Below, piece after piece: positions 1 to 11,224 of a stretch of DNA of 64,000 nt. Both the position numbers and the translations under genes were made by a program. The DNA is taken from the NCBI GenBank assembly GCA_016617785.1, contig JADILM010000008.1, positions 186,001 to 250,000 on the forward strand, read 5' to 3'. Under the pieces are notes generated by a model. The model worked only from the letters and a program-made list of their open reading frames with translations, had not been told where the DNA came from and searched no databases. Numbering within the stretch: the first letter of the stretch is position 1; each line of letters begins with the position of its first letter. The DNA is from Sporobolomyces roseus. Its lineage: Eukaryota > Basidiomycota > Microbotryomycetes > Sporidiobolales > Sporidiobolaceae.

Positions 1-8
1 AGAGGAAG

Positions 9-2319
9 ATGCCCAACGTCTTTGTTGGAGGTTGGGCTTTCTTAGTCCTCGAGACAATCGTCGCTGTCATGATCGGTAAGCTTTTCTTTCTCACTTTTCG
101 ACGAAAGAAGTACAAAACTGATCTGACTCCACGGGAAACAGCTACTCACACGGTCTTTACGGTCGTCACTTACAAGCCGAAAGGATCTGCGCCTAAATTG
201 AGGTTGAGAGGAGATCAGAACCTCCCGAGTGTCGACGTTTTCATCGTTTCGTCCGGTCAAGCGGACCAAACTGTACGTCTTCCTTTCGATCCATCTACTC
301 CTCCGGGACGGAATCGCTGACGGAGGTTCGATCGCAGGTCTTCGATTGCGCTGTCGCTGCTGCATCAATGGATTACCCTCCTCACCGTTTCCGAGTCATG
401 GTTCTCGATCCTACCTGCTCCTCCTCCCTCTCGACCTCCCTCACGAAGCACGCCGCCTCTCAAGCTTGTCCTCATCTCTCCTACCACCGTCGAGAGCTCA
501 ATCATCTCTCTCCTTCCTCCGCATCGATCAATTCGAAAGACGACAAGAGTAGCAAGAAGAAGTTCCTTCTCTCCCCTCCTCCTTCCTCGCCGAAAGAGAA
601 GAATCAGAAGAACGATAGGTTCGATAACAAGGCGAATTCGATCAATTTCGGAATGATGGAAGCCAGCACGTTTGGAATGAAAGGACCAGCGGATTTCATC
701 GCCGTTTTCGACGCTGATGTACGTTGAATGCTCCGTTTTTCGCCTCCTCCTCTCACTGACGATGTCTCTCTATTTCCCAGATGATCCCTGAGCGTAACTA
801 CCTCCGAGCGGTTCTTCCCTCGATTTTGAGGGATGACAAGGTCGCGCTCGTCAAGACTCGACATGGGTTCATCAACCTCCCTCACAGGCTCAACCAACCT
901 ACTGGAACTATGATGAACGCTGCCGAGACCGATGCGTACGTTTTCCTCTTCTCTCGTCTATCGTCGATCTCAACTCAAAGTTTTCTCCTCTCACAGCGAT
1001 ACTCGATCTGGTTTCCTCCTTCGTCGCAGCGCTCTTACCGCAATCGGAGGCTTCCCGACCGACTCTTGGATTCACGATGGACAAGCCGAAGCTCTCCTCC
1101 TTGGAAGAGGATACCGCACTGCTCAAGTCGAAGAAGTTCTCCAATGGGGAATGGCCAAACCTACTTATCTCGCTCAAGTCAATGCCATGAGTGTCAATCG
1201 ATTGGGACCCTTGAGGACTGCAGCGAGGTTGGGTTGGTTCTTGAGAGGTGAAAAGGTTAAATTGATGGTGAGCTCGCTTTTCTCCTTGCGAAATCGGGAC
1301 TTGAGCTGATCACGATTGCCGATGGTAGCCTTGGAGCGCTCGTATCAAAGCGATCGGAAGAGCTCTGCTTCCTATCTTCAGTCTTTTGGTCGTCGTTCTC
1401 GCCTACATTTATCCATTTATGTTCTCGTTCGGAGGCGTTAGTCTCAAAGTTTCGTTTCGATTTGATTGACTTGAGCTGATCCGATGGCGACTGTGCAGAT
1501 TCTCGTCTTAACACCCAACCTCAAGCAACTCAACCATCTTCTCCAAGCGACTCTGGTCATGCTCGTCCTCCAGCGAATTCACGAACTCGTTTGGACCTGG
1601 TCAACTTCTCTTCACTCTCCTCGTCGATGCTTCCAATCCTGGATCTTCTCTGCTCCTTACAACACATTCGCCATTCTCCGTTTGATCCTCCCTCGCAAAC
1701 TAGGAGGATACGCTCGAGGATCCGATCTCAACATCAACGAGACTATCGCTGTTCCCCAACGTCAAATCTGGTGGAAGAGGATGTTCTGGTTCGTGTGCGA
1801 TCCTCACGTCGGTACTATGTTTGCCTTCCTCGCTGCTCTCGGAGTCGCGATTTGGAGGATCGCGAGAGATTTCGAACGAGGAACCGTCGATTCTTCTCAA
1901 ACTGCTTGTACGTTTCCTCCACTGCTTCCCGTCGGCGGATCTCGAATCTAACCACTCTTTCACTACAGTGACCGTTCTCCTCACCGTCGCGTGGCCAAGT
2001 CTCCTCTGGCTCGAATTCGTTTTCGCTGCTTTCGTGCCTTTGTAAGTCTCTTCTCACTCTCGTTTGACTGGGATCAATGGCTGATCACCTTTCTATCTCT
2101 AGCGTCTGCCTCCTCTTCCCCTCTCGCCTGCTCACCGAATCTCGCGAATGTTTCCTCATCCGAGATCACTACTCCTCCGTCGCTCGACCCAAGCACCACT
2201 TCAAGACTGCTCCTCCCTTCAAAGTCTACCGAGCTCCCGAATTCATCGTCGGTACCTTCGTTATTGCATGGGCAGTCGTTTGCGTTTGCGTTGGAGAACT
2301 CACCGATATTCTCGCCTAA
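9..2319 (+). CDS. Family 2 glycosyltransferase (cellulose-synthase-like fold), multi-pass membrane, possibly 5' incomplete
   Basis: Nine exons (9-75, 142-272, 338-718, 781-935, 997-1267, 1329-1436, 1499-1907, 1969-2041, 2103-2319) join in frame to about 603 residues. Seen: an N-terminal membrane segment, a VDVFIVSSG strand, the DxD motif as FDADMIPE at the exon 3/4 junction, then HDGQAEALLLGRGYRTA and LQWG typical of the acceptor region, followed by at least four C-terminal membrane segments (around 1360, 1560, 1830, 2000 and 2260). The family normally transfers sugar from a nucleotide sugar to an extracellular polysaccharide or lipid at a membrane. The QxxRW acceptor motif that should follow LQWG is replaced by AMSVN, and the usual DDG is DPT, so activity is doubtful. 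The first ATG lies 9 bases from the window edge, so upstream coding exons may be missing. Confidence 0.8.
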
Positions 2320-2531
2320 TCCGATCCTTTACACTCTTTCGTTTTATACCTGTAGCATAGCTCATTCGGATCCGTTGCATCTCTCTATTGTTTCTTCTTC
2401 TATCTTTTCATATTCATATCATGTAGCTCTTGCTCTTCCAAACGGAATCCAGTATACCCTTTGACCTCTTTCTCTCGCTTTCTCGCCACGGATCCGTCGA
2501 GAGTTTCCGAGAGAATTGATGTGAAATTGGA

Positions 2532-4705
2532 TCAATTCCCACCTATCACTGTCCCGTTCGCCAATCTAAGACCTGCTTGAGGACAAGCTACAACAGGTAA
2601 ATCGTCGAACCTCAACTTGTCAATATCGAATCCTTCGTTCGCCCAGAACGGAGTCTCCCCTCTTGTCTTCCACGCATGTTTCGTCAACATTGCTACTGCA
2701 GCACCACTCCCGCTCGAGTCTCCCGATGTTGCAGATGGGTCTGAAGGGTAATGTAGAGTGTACGAATCATCGTGTTGGACGTAAGAACAGCAGGAATCGA
2801 TCTTGCCGAATAAGGACCAGTAGAGATCTCCGACTGCTGAAGGAGATGAGGCAGAAGATTGTGTTTCGAGCGAAGAAAGGGAGGAGAGGAAGGAAGAGAT
2901 CGGGTCGGGGAGATAGCTGTAAATGGCGCCGAAGAGAGGGAGGGCGAGCAACAGGATGAAGAGGGAGAACATCCATCGATGAATGCGAAGAGGGTGGTCG
3001 AGGATTCGATTTCGCTTTCGGGAGGAGGAATGTCGAGGAGGGAACCGGGTCGAAGGTGCGGAATTGAGAATGGGGAAAGCTGTTGTTGAGCTTGAGGCGT
3101 CGAGAGAAGGCGTAGAAGGTTTCGAGGAAAGATCGGCGAGCGCTGACATTGGAGTCGAGGAGGAAGTCTCTCCTGGTCCTCCCATTCGATCGTAATCTCC
3201 TTCATCCGGTCTCCGTCTCTCCCTTCGCTTCCTACAACACCATCTACATGTCGCGAGCTCCCTCAGAGTGAACCGCCAAGGCCACCATCTTTTCGGCATC
3301 ACCCAAACACTCAGTGCGAAGAGTGCTGGAATGAGGACAATAAAGTAACCCCACCGATATCTCGAGTAGTACTGATTCGTCCAGTCGTATTCTCCCGTAA
3401 TGTACGGTTTCTGAGCGGAATGAGCTGTGTTGGCGGAAGAGGAAAGGCGAGAACGATATGTAGGGTAGAAATGATCCGAGCTATTTCGATCAGAATAGAT
3501 CAGTCAAGTCCGTAGAGGAGGTTGTGAGCGTAACTCACTGTATATCTATCGTCTCGATTGGTAGCTCGTCCTTCCGCACTCCGTAGCTCCCGCTTATCAC
3601 GAGAGTTTCTGGCGCGAGCTCTTTCAGGTATTGCGAGATTGCAGTAGTCCACTCGACAGAAGGTGGATACTGTTTTCCCGTCCAGCCTCCCAGCTCGTTT
3701 CCCGTCTCGAATGCAAGTACTGTTGAATCCGTAGCGAGAGTGAGCTGTGAGAACTCAAGTACTTCCGATTAGCGAGATCCGTTGATCAAGTGCGCAGAGG
3801 AGACTCACGTTCGTATATGGCGAGGTATGGGTCAAGAGAGTCTGTATGTATCGCCGAAAGTCGCTGTAGGTGTCGCTGGTGAGATCGTAGAATGGATCGA
3901 AATTTGTCGAGGAGAGGTTACGCCATCTCAAGAAAGTCGGAATGCCTAGACTGAACTCAGAGTTAAGCGCTGAGTAGTCAGACAGAGCGAAGGCTCGAGC
4001 TCACCTCCGTGATAGTAGTCGTATTGATCAGCCAGCGGAATAACGAGTCGAAGACCGTATCTACGAAATTTGAACGGGTCAATTTCGGTTTGGGAGAGTG
4101 CGAGAGAAGGGGCTCACGATCTCGCGGCAAAGAGAGCAAAGTCGATTGCGTCCCACGCTGCCGAATCGTCCGGTTTGAAAGTGTTCAGAGCGTTTTCTAT
4201 CGACAATCCAGTTCCGAAAGATACTCCGAGCGAAGTTGAGCGGATCGTAGCTGTGACGATTGCATTCTTGGTCAGCTCTACGCGCTTGTGTTGTTCTGTA
4301 TTGGTGGATGTGAGCTTACTGGCGCCCATAACCTTCGCTACAGCCATAATCTCGAGCACTCTTGATTTCGAAGGATAACTCGGGCTTGGAACAACGTTTT
4401 CGTCGAGGCCTGTGAACTTGAAGAACGATCAGCCTCACTTTACGAGTGAGCTGATCTATTGCTTTCTCTCACCCAACCAGTAGATGTTCGGCCCTTGAAC
4501 CTTGAACTCATTTCCATCCACTTCCAACTTCGCCCGATTCCGTTTGACGAATGATGAAGGGGTCGCGACTGATAGTTGAGTAGCTGCTGATAACGTGTAT
4601 CTTGCTGCATTGCTCGTCGGTGTAGCTAGACAACTGTCCAAGAGAACCGATAAATTTGTGGTGGGGAGAAGTTAGCGGGAAGAGAGCGTACGAGGTTCCC
4701 GACAT
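2532..4705 (-). CDS. GH5 endo-mannanase-like protein with C-terminal membrane anchor
   Basis: Eight exons (4705-4692, 4633-4473, 4409-4320, 4250-4118, 4060-4005, 3945-3809, 3744-3539, 3480-2532) give 581 residues. The first part follows the fungal GH5 mannanase pattern: FKVQGPNIYWLG, MGATTIRSTSLGVSFG, LADQYDYYHGG, the probable acid/base Glu in ETGNELGGW, DHFYP and the probable nucleophile Glu in ITGEYDWT. The hydrolase barrel is followed at once by a hydrophobic helix (WGYFIVLIPALFALSVWV), a basic stretch, a Ser/Thr-rich segment and a second hydrophobic helix near 2930. This suggests a wall- or membrane-tethered mannan hydrolase or transglycosylase rather than a secreted enzyme. No clear signal peptide is visible at the chosen start, so topology is uncertain. 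Convergent with the glycosyltransferase, 212 bp apart. Confidence 0.8.
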
Positions 4706-5398
4706 CTCCTATCGATATTTAAGCTATTCTTCGGTGCTTATAGGCCGGAGCTAGCGTATTTCTGAGGTTGAGTGAAAGTTTAGGAGACGAAGAGAGAAAT
4801 CGCGAAACTCGCTTTCTTTCACCATCTACGCAATTTCGAGAAAGCTACAAACGGCTCGGCTCCAGACTCGTTCCTCTCTCTCGGTAGTAGAACAGGCGCG
4901 CTTTGCTCCCAACTTCGTCCGTCCTTTCACCGTTTCTCGCCGTCACTAGTCACTCAACTTTCCTCCCTAGTCGTCAACGCTGAAGACGACCATCGTAGCC
5001 TGATAGACGAGGCTGTAAGGTACTCTTCGAGAGCTCAAAGCTTTCGCGAGGTAGCTCAAGCAGAACTCGATTTGTGTCGTCGACGGTTTCAGCTTTTCTA
5101 TACAGCTCTCGCGTAGGCGTAACGGACAATTACAATTCGACAACTGCGACACTTTCCCATGAATCGAATAGTAGCGGACCTTTCGGCAGAAGAAGAAGTA
5201 GATCTCGTGGGGGTTTGCATAAGTCATTACCCTTTTCGCAAGTCTATGACGACTGGTCGATTTCAAACATGGAATCAGCATACCGTTCGACAGGGTTCCT
5301 CGAATTAGCATCATTCGAAAGCTTCGGACGAGTAGTCAGACACTCCTTCTTCTTCTTCTTCTCTTCCTTCTTTACCCCTCTTCGCTTCGGGAAGAACG
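4706..5398. promoter_or_regulatory. Divergent intergenic region of GH5-like and acid trehalase genes
   Basis: 693 bp separate two outward-facing starts. No convincing gene is seen. It holds a TTCGCAA motif at 5235-5241, a pyrimidine-rich tract of TTC repeats near 5345-5365, and CCCCT at about 5375 (same core as a stress-response element) close to the trehalase start. The regulatory meaning is inference. Confidence 0.4.
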
Positions 5399-8300
5399 AT
5401 GCATCAACAAACGGTTCTTCGGGCGGCAACGCTCGCTACGATAGCTACTGCAGCCGTCGCTGCTTCGTCTCCGGATTGGAATCTATCGACGAATGAATTG
5501 AATCGAACTGCATGGCAAAGACAACCTTACGTCGCAAACGGTTACATTTCGCAACGAATTCCAGCTGGTGCGTTTCTCTCCTCCTCTCCTTTCTCGCTGG
5601 CTGTACTGACCATTTTTGCGCTGTCGGTAGAGGGATTTGGGTACAGAGAAGTCGTACCGACGAAAATCGACGGCGATACGAGCGAAGGAACGAACGGATG
5701 GCCTCTCTTCGATCCTCGTTTCACGGCAGCAATGATCGCTGGTTTCTACGACTCGCAGCCAGAGACTATCGGAACCAACTTTGTGAGTCTGTTCGACGTC
5801 GAAAGATGCAAACCGAGCTAACCTTCTCGTTGCGAACAGCCTCAAACTGGTGGAGAACAACCTATCTCCACCCTTCCGACCTGGTCTACACTCTACCTCA
5901 CCGTCAACAACCAGACCTACGATATCTCGACATCTGATTCCGCAATCTCGAATTGGACTCAATCTCAATCGATTCAAGACGGTGTAGTCCAAACTTCTCT
6001 CGATTGGACCCCTCAAAACGCTAGTCAACCTATCAGTCTCAAGTACACTCTCTTCGCACACAGAGTGCTCGCAAACCTCGGAGTCGTCCGACTTGACGTT
6101 TCTGGTCTGTCAAACGATTCAATCGTTTCAATCACCGACGTTCTCGATGTGAGTTCCACTCGGTCCCTTTCAGCTCCTCTCCTGGCTGACGCATTATCTG
6201 TAGGGCGTCGGAGCGTGGAGGACGGACTTTGTCGAATCAGGAGTCATCTCGAATTCGACAAACACGATCTTCACCTCAGTTCGACCCAACGGAATCAGCA
6301 ATGTTACAGCCTACGAAACCTCAGTCGTCGACTTCCTCGATATCCCTGTCAAGTACACTCTCGACAACGGAACCTCTTGCTATCCCTCCCTCACTACAAA
6401 CGCCTCGACCGTTTCGCAATGTTATCGACTTTCATCAATCCCGTCCTCCGGCTCAATCTCTGTCGTCAAATATGTCGGAATCGCTTCTAGTGACGCTTTC
6501 GAGGGGAAGGAAGCCTCGACGTCCCTCAACACCGCTAGGAAAGCCAACTCGACTGGTTACTCGTCTCTTCTCGAAACTCACAAGCAAGCCTGGAACGAGA
6601 TTTGGAACAGCTCGGACATCGTCATCCCGCAGGAAGGTCTGGAGGAGCTACAGTACGCCACGAGGGCCTCGCTGTTCCACCTTCTCAGTAACGTCAGATC
6701 AGGGAACGAGTCGACGGGATTGGGAGATAACTCGATCGCTCCTGCTGGGCTCACTTCCGATTCTTACGCTGGTCAGTCTCTTCCTAATCAATGATTTGAT
6801 GATTTGAAGCTGAAGCTCGAATGGGGAGAACAGGTCAAATTTTGTGAGCTCGCTCGCCTTGATTCGCTTTCCGCCTTGCAAGCTTCGCATCTTTGCAAGC
6901 TTCGCATCTTCGCATGCTTCATATCTTCGCATGCTTCATATCTTTGCATGCATGAAGCTGACAATGCCTTTCTTGCCATGAACTAGCTGGGATGCCGACA
7001 CTTTCATGTCCTTCTCCCTGCTCGCTCTTCAACCCGACTACGCCGAGTCAATCATCGACTTCCGATACCGCCAGCTCGGAGCCGCCATCGAGAACTCGAA
7101 GGAATACAATCGTCTCGCTCAAGAACCCGATTCCTACCTCCGGAAATACAATTACAGCTCGAACAGCGCTCTTTATCCTTGGACGGCGGGACGTTTCGGC
7201 AACGCCACGGGCATAGGGCCAGCTTATGACTACGAAATGCATTTAAACTCCGACATAGCACTACTGGTACACGACTACTACGCTCAGACGCAGAACAAGA
7301 CCTGGCTCGAAGAAAAAGGATGGCCAATCATCGAAGCTGTTTCAAACATGTTCGCCACTTTCGTTCAGTATGACAACACGACTGGGATGTACTCGACGTA
7401 CAACGAGACTTCACCGGAGTGAGCTCGCTTCCTCATCGACAGATTTCGATTCTGTCAAAGCTGACCGTCACCTTCGAAACAGCGAGTACTCGAACCACAA
7501 GAACAACAGTGCAATGACGAACGGAGCTATCGCTGTCACTCTTCGTAACGCTCAGAATCTAGCGTCTATTCTTGGAAAGGAGACACCTTCGAATTGGACC
7601 GATATCGCAAACAACATTACGATTCTCGTTGATCCTTCGAGCAACATCTTACTCGAGTTCGATGGCTTCAACGGAACGACCGCCGTCAAACAAGCTGATG
7701 TGAGACCGCACTCTTTCACCTTTGGCGAGTATCGAGCTGAACTTTTCCTTTTTCGCAGGTTGTCCTCCTCACCTATCCTTTCCAGTACAACCAATCTCAA
7801 ACTCGAGGTCTACTCAACCTGGACTTCTACTCGGGAGTGACGTCTCCAAACGGCCCCGGTATGACAAGATCAATCTTCTCGTAAGTTTCGATTCCTTTTC
7901 CCGACCACCTTTCGCTTCTTCGTCTTCAGCTTCCAGCTCACTATCGCTCACTTGTACAGTATTGATGCCGCTGAGCTCTCGCCTGTCGGTTGCGCGACCT
8001 GGACCTATCTTCTCGGATCTGCTCAACCTTACTCTCGTCTTCCTTTCTACCAATTCTCCGAACAGACGAACGACATATATGAGACGAATGGTGGGACTAA
8101 CCCTGCCTTCACCTTCTTGACCGGTCACGGAGGATACCTCCAAACGCTCACTCACGGTTTCACCGGGTTCCGTTCGAGGTTGGATCGAATGTTCCTCGAT
8201 CCGCTTCTTCCTCCTCAACTCGAGGAGTATACTCTCAAGGGATTCAAGTGGGGAGGTAGCTCGTTTGATATCCATCTCTCGACGGAAAATACGACGATCA

Positions 8301-9078
8301 AGCACAAGTCTGGAGATAAAGGAGTCAAGATCGAGATTTCTTCGCAGAATCAGAAGGGCGGAAACTAGTGAGCTTTGCCATCTCTTCTCTCGAGTGGACA
8401 TTGCTGACGTAGCTTCTCTGTGCAGCACTCTCGCCGTCGGTGAAACGTTGACTGTCCCAACCTCGTCAACGAAAGGAACTCTCGTCGAAGGAAACATGGC
8501 ACAATGTCAACGAGTCATTTCGAACGACACTTCCTTCCAAAACCCCAATGAACATATCGTGCCAGGAGAGTACGCTCTCGCTGCTGTCGATGGTGCTAAC
8601 GCTGTGAGTCGCCATTCACGATCCCGGAGTGTCTCTCGTTCGCTGACTTTTTTGATTCGATGAAACACAGACTTTCTGGCAACCCATCTCTGCTTCACCC
8701 GCGACTCTCTCCGTCGATCTCTCGAAGTCTCAGAACATCTCGGGAATGCACATCAACTGGGGAACCTGTATGCTTACTCTCCCATTTCCTCGACTCTTTC
8801 CTTTGCTGACCCCCATTTCGCGATCAGCTCCTCCTCTGAGCTACACTGTCCTCGCGGGCTCTTCTCTCGAGAACATGACGACGATTGTGCCATCGACTTC
8901 AATCGAGATCTCGGCACCTTACGACGCATCGACAGCAAATGCTGTTCAAATCCGAGTTGGAAACCTCACCGACGTTCGATTGGATCAATCTGTTCAAGCT
9001 CGCTACGTAACTTTGACAATCGAGGGCTCGAGGGATGGAGAGAACGGTGGAACTGTGGCAGAGTTTGCGGTTTTGTAG
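5399..9078 (+). CDS. ATH1: Acid trehalase, glycoside hydrolase family 65, secreted
   Basis: Twelve exons (5399-5567, 5631-5782, 5840-6148, 6204-6771, 6834-6843, 6987-7418, 7483-7699, 7759-7880, 7960-8367, 8426-8603, 8671-8767, 8828-9078) give 970 residues. The enzyme hydrolyses alpha,alpha-trehalose to two glucoses outside the plasma membrane or in the vacuole. Seen: a signal peptide (MHQQTVLRAATLATIATAAVAA), the N-terminal GH65 motifs WQRQPYVANGYISQR and EGFGYREVVPT, the substrate-binding GQIFWDADTFM, and the catalytic-acid region GPAYDYEMHLNSDIAL with Glu as probable proton donor, then LTGHGGYLQTLTHGFTG. A C-terminal beta-sandwich ends with the DGENGGTVAEFAVL tail. Many NxS/T sites fit secretion. 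The fifth exon is only 10 nt long and restores the motif FWDAD; without it the frame fails. Confidence 0.95.
6844..6986 (+). repeat. Intron carrying a 17-bp tandem repeat
   Basis: This acid trehalase intron is 143 nt, more than twice its neighbours. Units start at 6875, 6892, 6909 and 6926, with a partial one at 6943-6957. Units 1 and 2 read YTTGCAAGCTTCGCATC; units 3 and 4 are identical to each other and differ from 1 and 2 at a few positions. GCATGC and TGCATGCA palindromes lie inside. The intron keeps GTGAG, a CTGAC branch point and TAG. Confidence 0.85.
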
Positions 9079-9279
9079 ATTTGGCGATGGACGATTTCGA
9101 CAGTCAGAAACAACTTGCACATATTCTCTTCTCTAAAAACTGCTCTTCGCTCGACCAGCATGACTGAGATCAGATCATATGTATTTGCGAAGAGAACAAA
9201 CTGAAGTAGCGAAAGATACAAAAAAGAGAGATGAGAGATGAAGGTGGAAATTACTACTGCTGACTATATCAACCACTCT

Positions 9280-10960
9280 CTATGCCTTGCTAGGATCGAT
9301 CCCAACAGTTCCAGTCATCTTGGTCTCCAATCCATGAGGAGTTTCGATCGAGGTCAAGGCTTGAACCGCGATCAAAACGGTAGGGATCAAGACCATTAAC
9401 GTAACGAGAAGAGCTGCGTTGCGACACGAGGTCAGCACTCGTCGGAGTTAGAGAGTGTGTGAGAAGAGATGGCAACGTACCGAATACGAGAGCAGGAGTG
9501 AAGAATACATAACGATGTAACAAACCACTCTTCTCCTTTGGCTCAAAGATCGAAGTTCCATTCTTCTTTCCCTTTCCATCCTTCTCACCCTTCTGGTACG
9601 CCTCGTATCCAGTAGAGTAAGGCGAAACTTCAAGCATCTCACCATCCCATTCCTCGTTATCCATAACTTCCCCATTCCATTTCGCGATAGGCAGTTCCTC
9701 GGATTGGTCAAGATCTTCAACAATCGATTCGGAGACGATAGATTCGGGATCGACGATATCGGAGACTCCAATATCGCTAGTAGAAGCCTCCTTCGCGTCG
9801 ATCTTGTTGATCATGGCGTCGAATGCTTGTTCCTCTTTGATCTCCTCGAGAACTTCATCCATGAATTCTTGCTCGTCGGCAGGAAGTCCGGTGGTCTCGG
9901 GTTCGAGAAGTTGACGCTTCATGTTTTGCTTGAGGTGGAGGTCGGGTCGCTTGGTGTTGAGTTTGCGAGGGGAAGAGTAGGATGCGGGGAGTGCCGTGAG
10001 AATGACGGCGTGAGGGGAGGCCATGTTGGAGAGATGGTAGGATACGGCGGAATCTATTGACACCGAGGAAGTAAGCACGCTGCTGAAAGAAGGAGAAAGA
10101 ATGAAAGAAAACATACCAGCAGTCTCGAGAACTTGTTTCCTTCCCTCTGCAGCAGCAGTACCGACCAACTCCCACTCCTTCAATCCATCAATCTGTACGA
10201 TCCTGATTGTCTTTGCGTCCTTATCACCACTCCACAAATTCTTCTCATGCTGACTCTCGAAAACCGCTCCACATTCCCTCTCGAACCGTCTCACTAACTT
10301 GAGAGGTTTCGACAAGGTATGTTCACGAACATAAGGTTGAGTAATCAATGACTGGGATGAGAGTAGGCCAGCTTCGAAACCGTTTGGAGAGGAGGAAGCT
10401 TCAGGGAGTCGAGCGAGATCGGAAAAATGAAGACCTGGCACCGAGACGACGAGGAGGGAGGAAAGGGAACAGAGGTCGGAAGTCTCTGATTCGAAGGTTT
10501 GCTGTGATGATGAGCTGCCGTAAGGAGTAGAGGAAGGTGCGGAGTCGGAGAGGAAGGAGAGCGAATCAAGTCTGAAGAAGGAGGTCGAGTTAGTCAGCAA
10601 GTTTCATTTCTCGTGGCTTGATATGATGCCCTAACAGTTCACAAAGAACGTCTAATGCCTCCTCAGCTTCCGTACCGTTGAGAGGCTCACTCCGTTTGAA
10701 TCGATGCGTCAGTCGACCTCAGATCAACCACCTCTCCCGCTACAGCTTTACAGACAAGTTCACCATATAGCGAGCCAGTTACCTAGTCCCCTACAACTCT
10801 CTACATCCTTCTCCTTTGCCTCCTTATGTTGTATGGAGAGGGGGAGTTTCACTCACTTTTGATCAGACCAGGCAACGATCGGATAAGTACCCGCGAATGC
10901 GTTGACTGAGTAAGCGGAGCTAAATGCTAATGCCAGTGCTGCTGTAGTGGATCGACGCAT
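9280..10960 (-). CDS. BIG1/VOA1-like ER membrane protein (Ac45-VOA1-type C-terminal helix)
   Basis: Four exons (10960-10857, 10571-10117, 10053-9481, 9413-9280) give 421 residues. Exon 1 encodes a signal peptide followed by AFAGTYPIVAWS, the typical start of mature BIG1 proteins. The middle is a lumenal domain followed by an acidic region. The C-terminal end, RYVFFTPALVFALLVTLM followed by a short tail (TGTVGIDPSKA), matches the single membrane helix shared by BIG1, VOA1 and Ac45 proteins. Known members act in the ER in beta-1,6-glucan synthesis or V-ATPase V0 assembly; which role applies here cannot be read from sequence. The first intron is unusually long (285 nt). Convergent with acid trehalase, 201 bp apart. 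Confidence 0.75.
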
Positions 10961-11224
10961 TTCTGATGAGTGAAAGTTTGAAGACGAAAGGGAGAAATCG
11001 CTTCGCAAGGGGAGGGCCGTCAACTCTCACAGCTCTCGTTCGCAGTGCTTCGAGGGTATCAAGCAGACTGTCATTACGCGGAAAAGGGAACGCTATCAAT
11101 TAGAAATACAAAGGGGGAAACCGGAATCCATTGTAACTCTTCGTCGTTTTCGCAAAGGGTATCATCTCGAAGCAAGTCTTCATTCAAACTATCATACGAG
11201 GTTATCGACAACAAAAGAGAGTAT
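10961..11224 (-). promoter_or_regulatory. Short upstream region of the BIG1-like gene
   Basis: 264 bp between two tandem minus-strand genes. TTCGCAA occurs at 11002-11008, only about 42 bp before the BIG1-like ATG, and again at 11149-11155. No gene is seen. Confidence 0.35.

Noticed and set aside
10572..10856. Possible RNA gene in the 285-nt BIG1-like intron
   Set aside because: I looked for tRNA and snoRNA-like patterns on both strands and found no convincing stem set or boxes.
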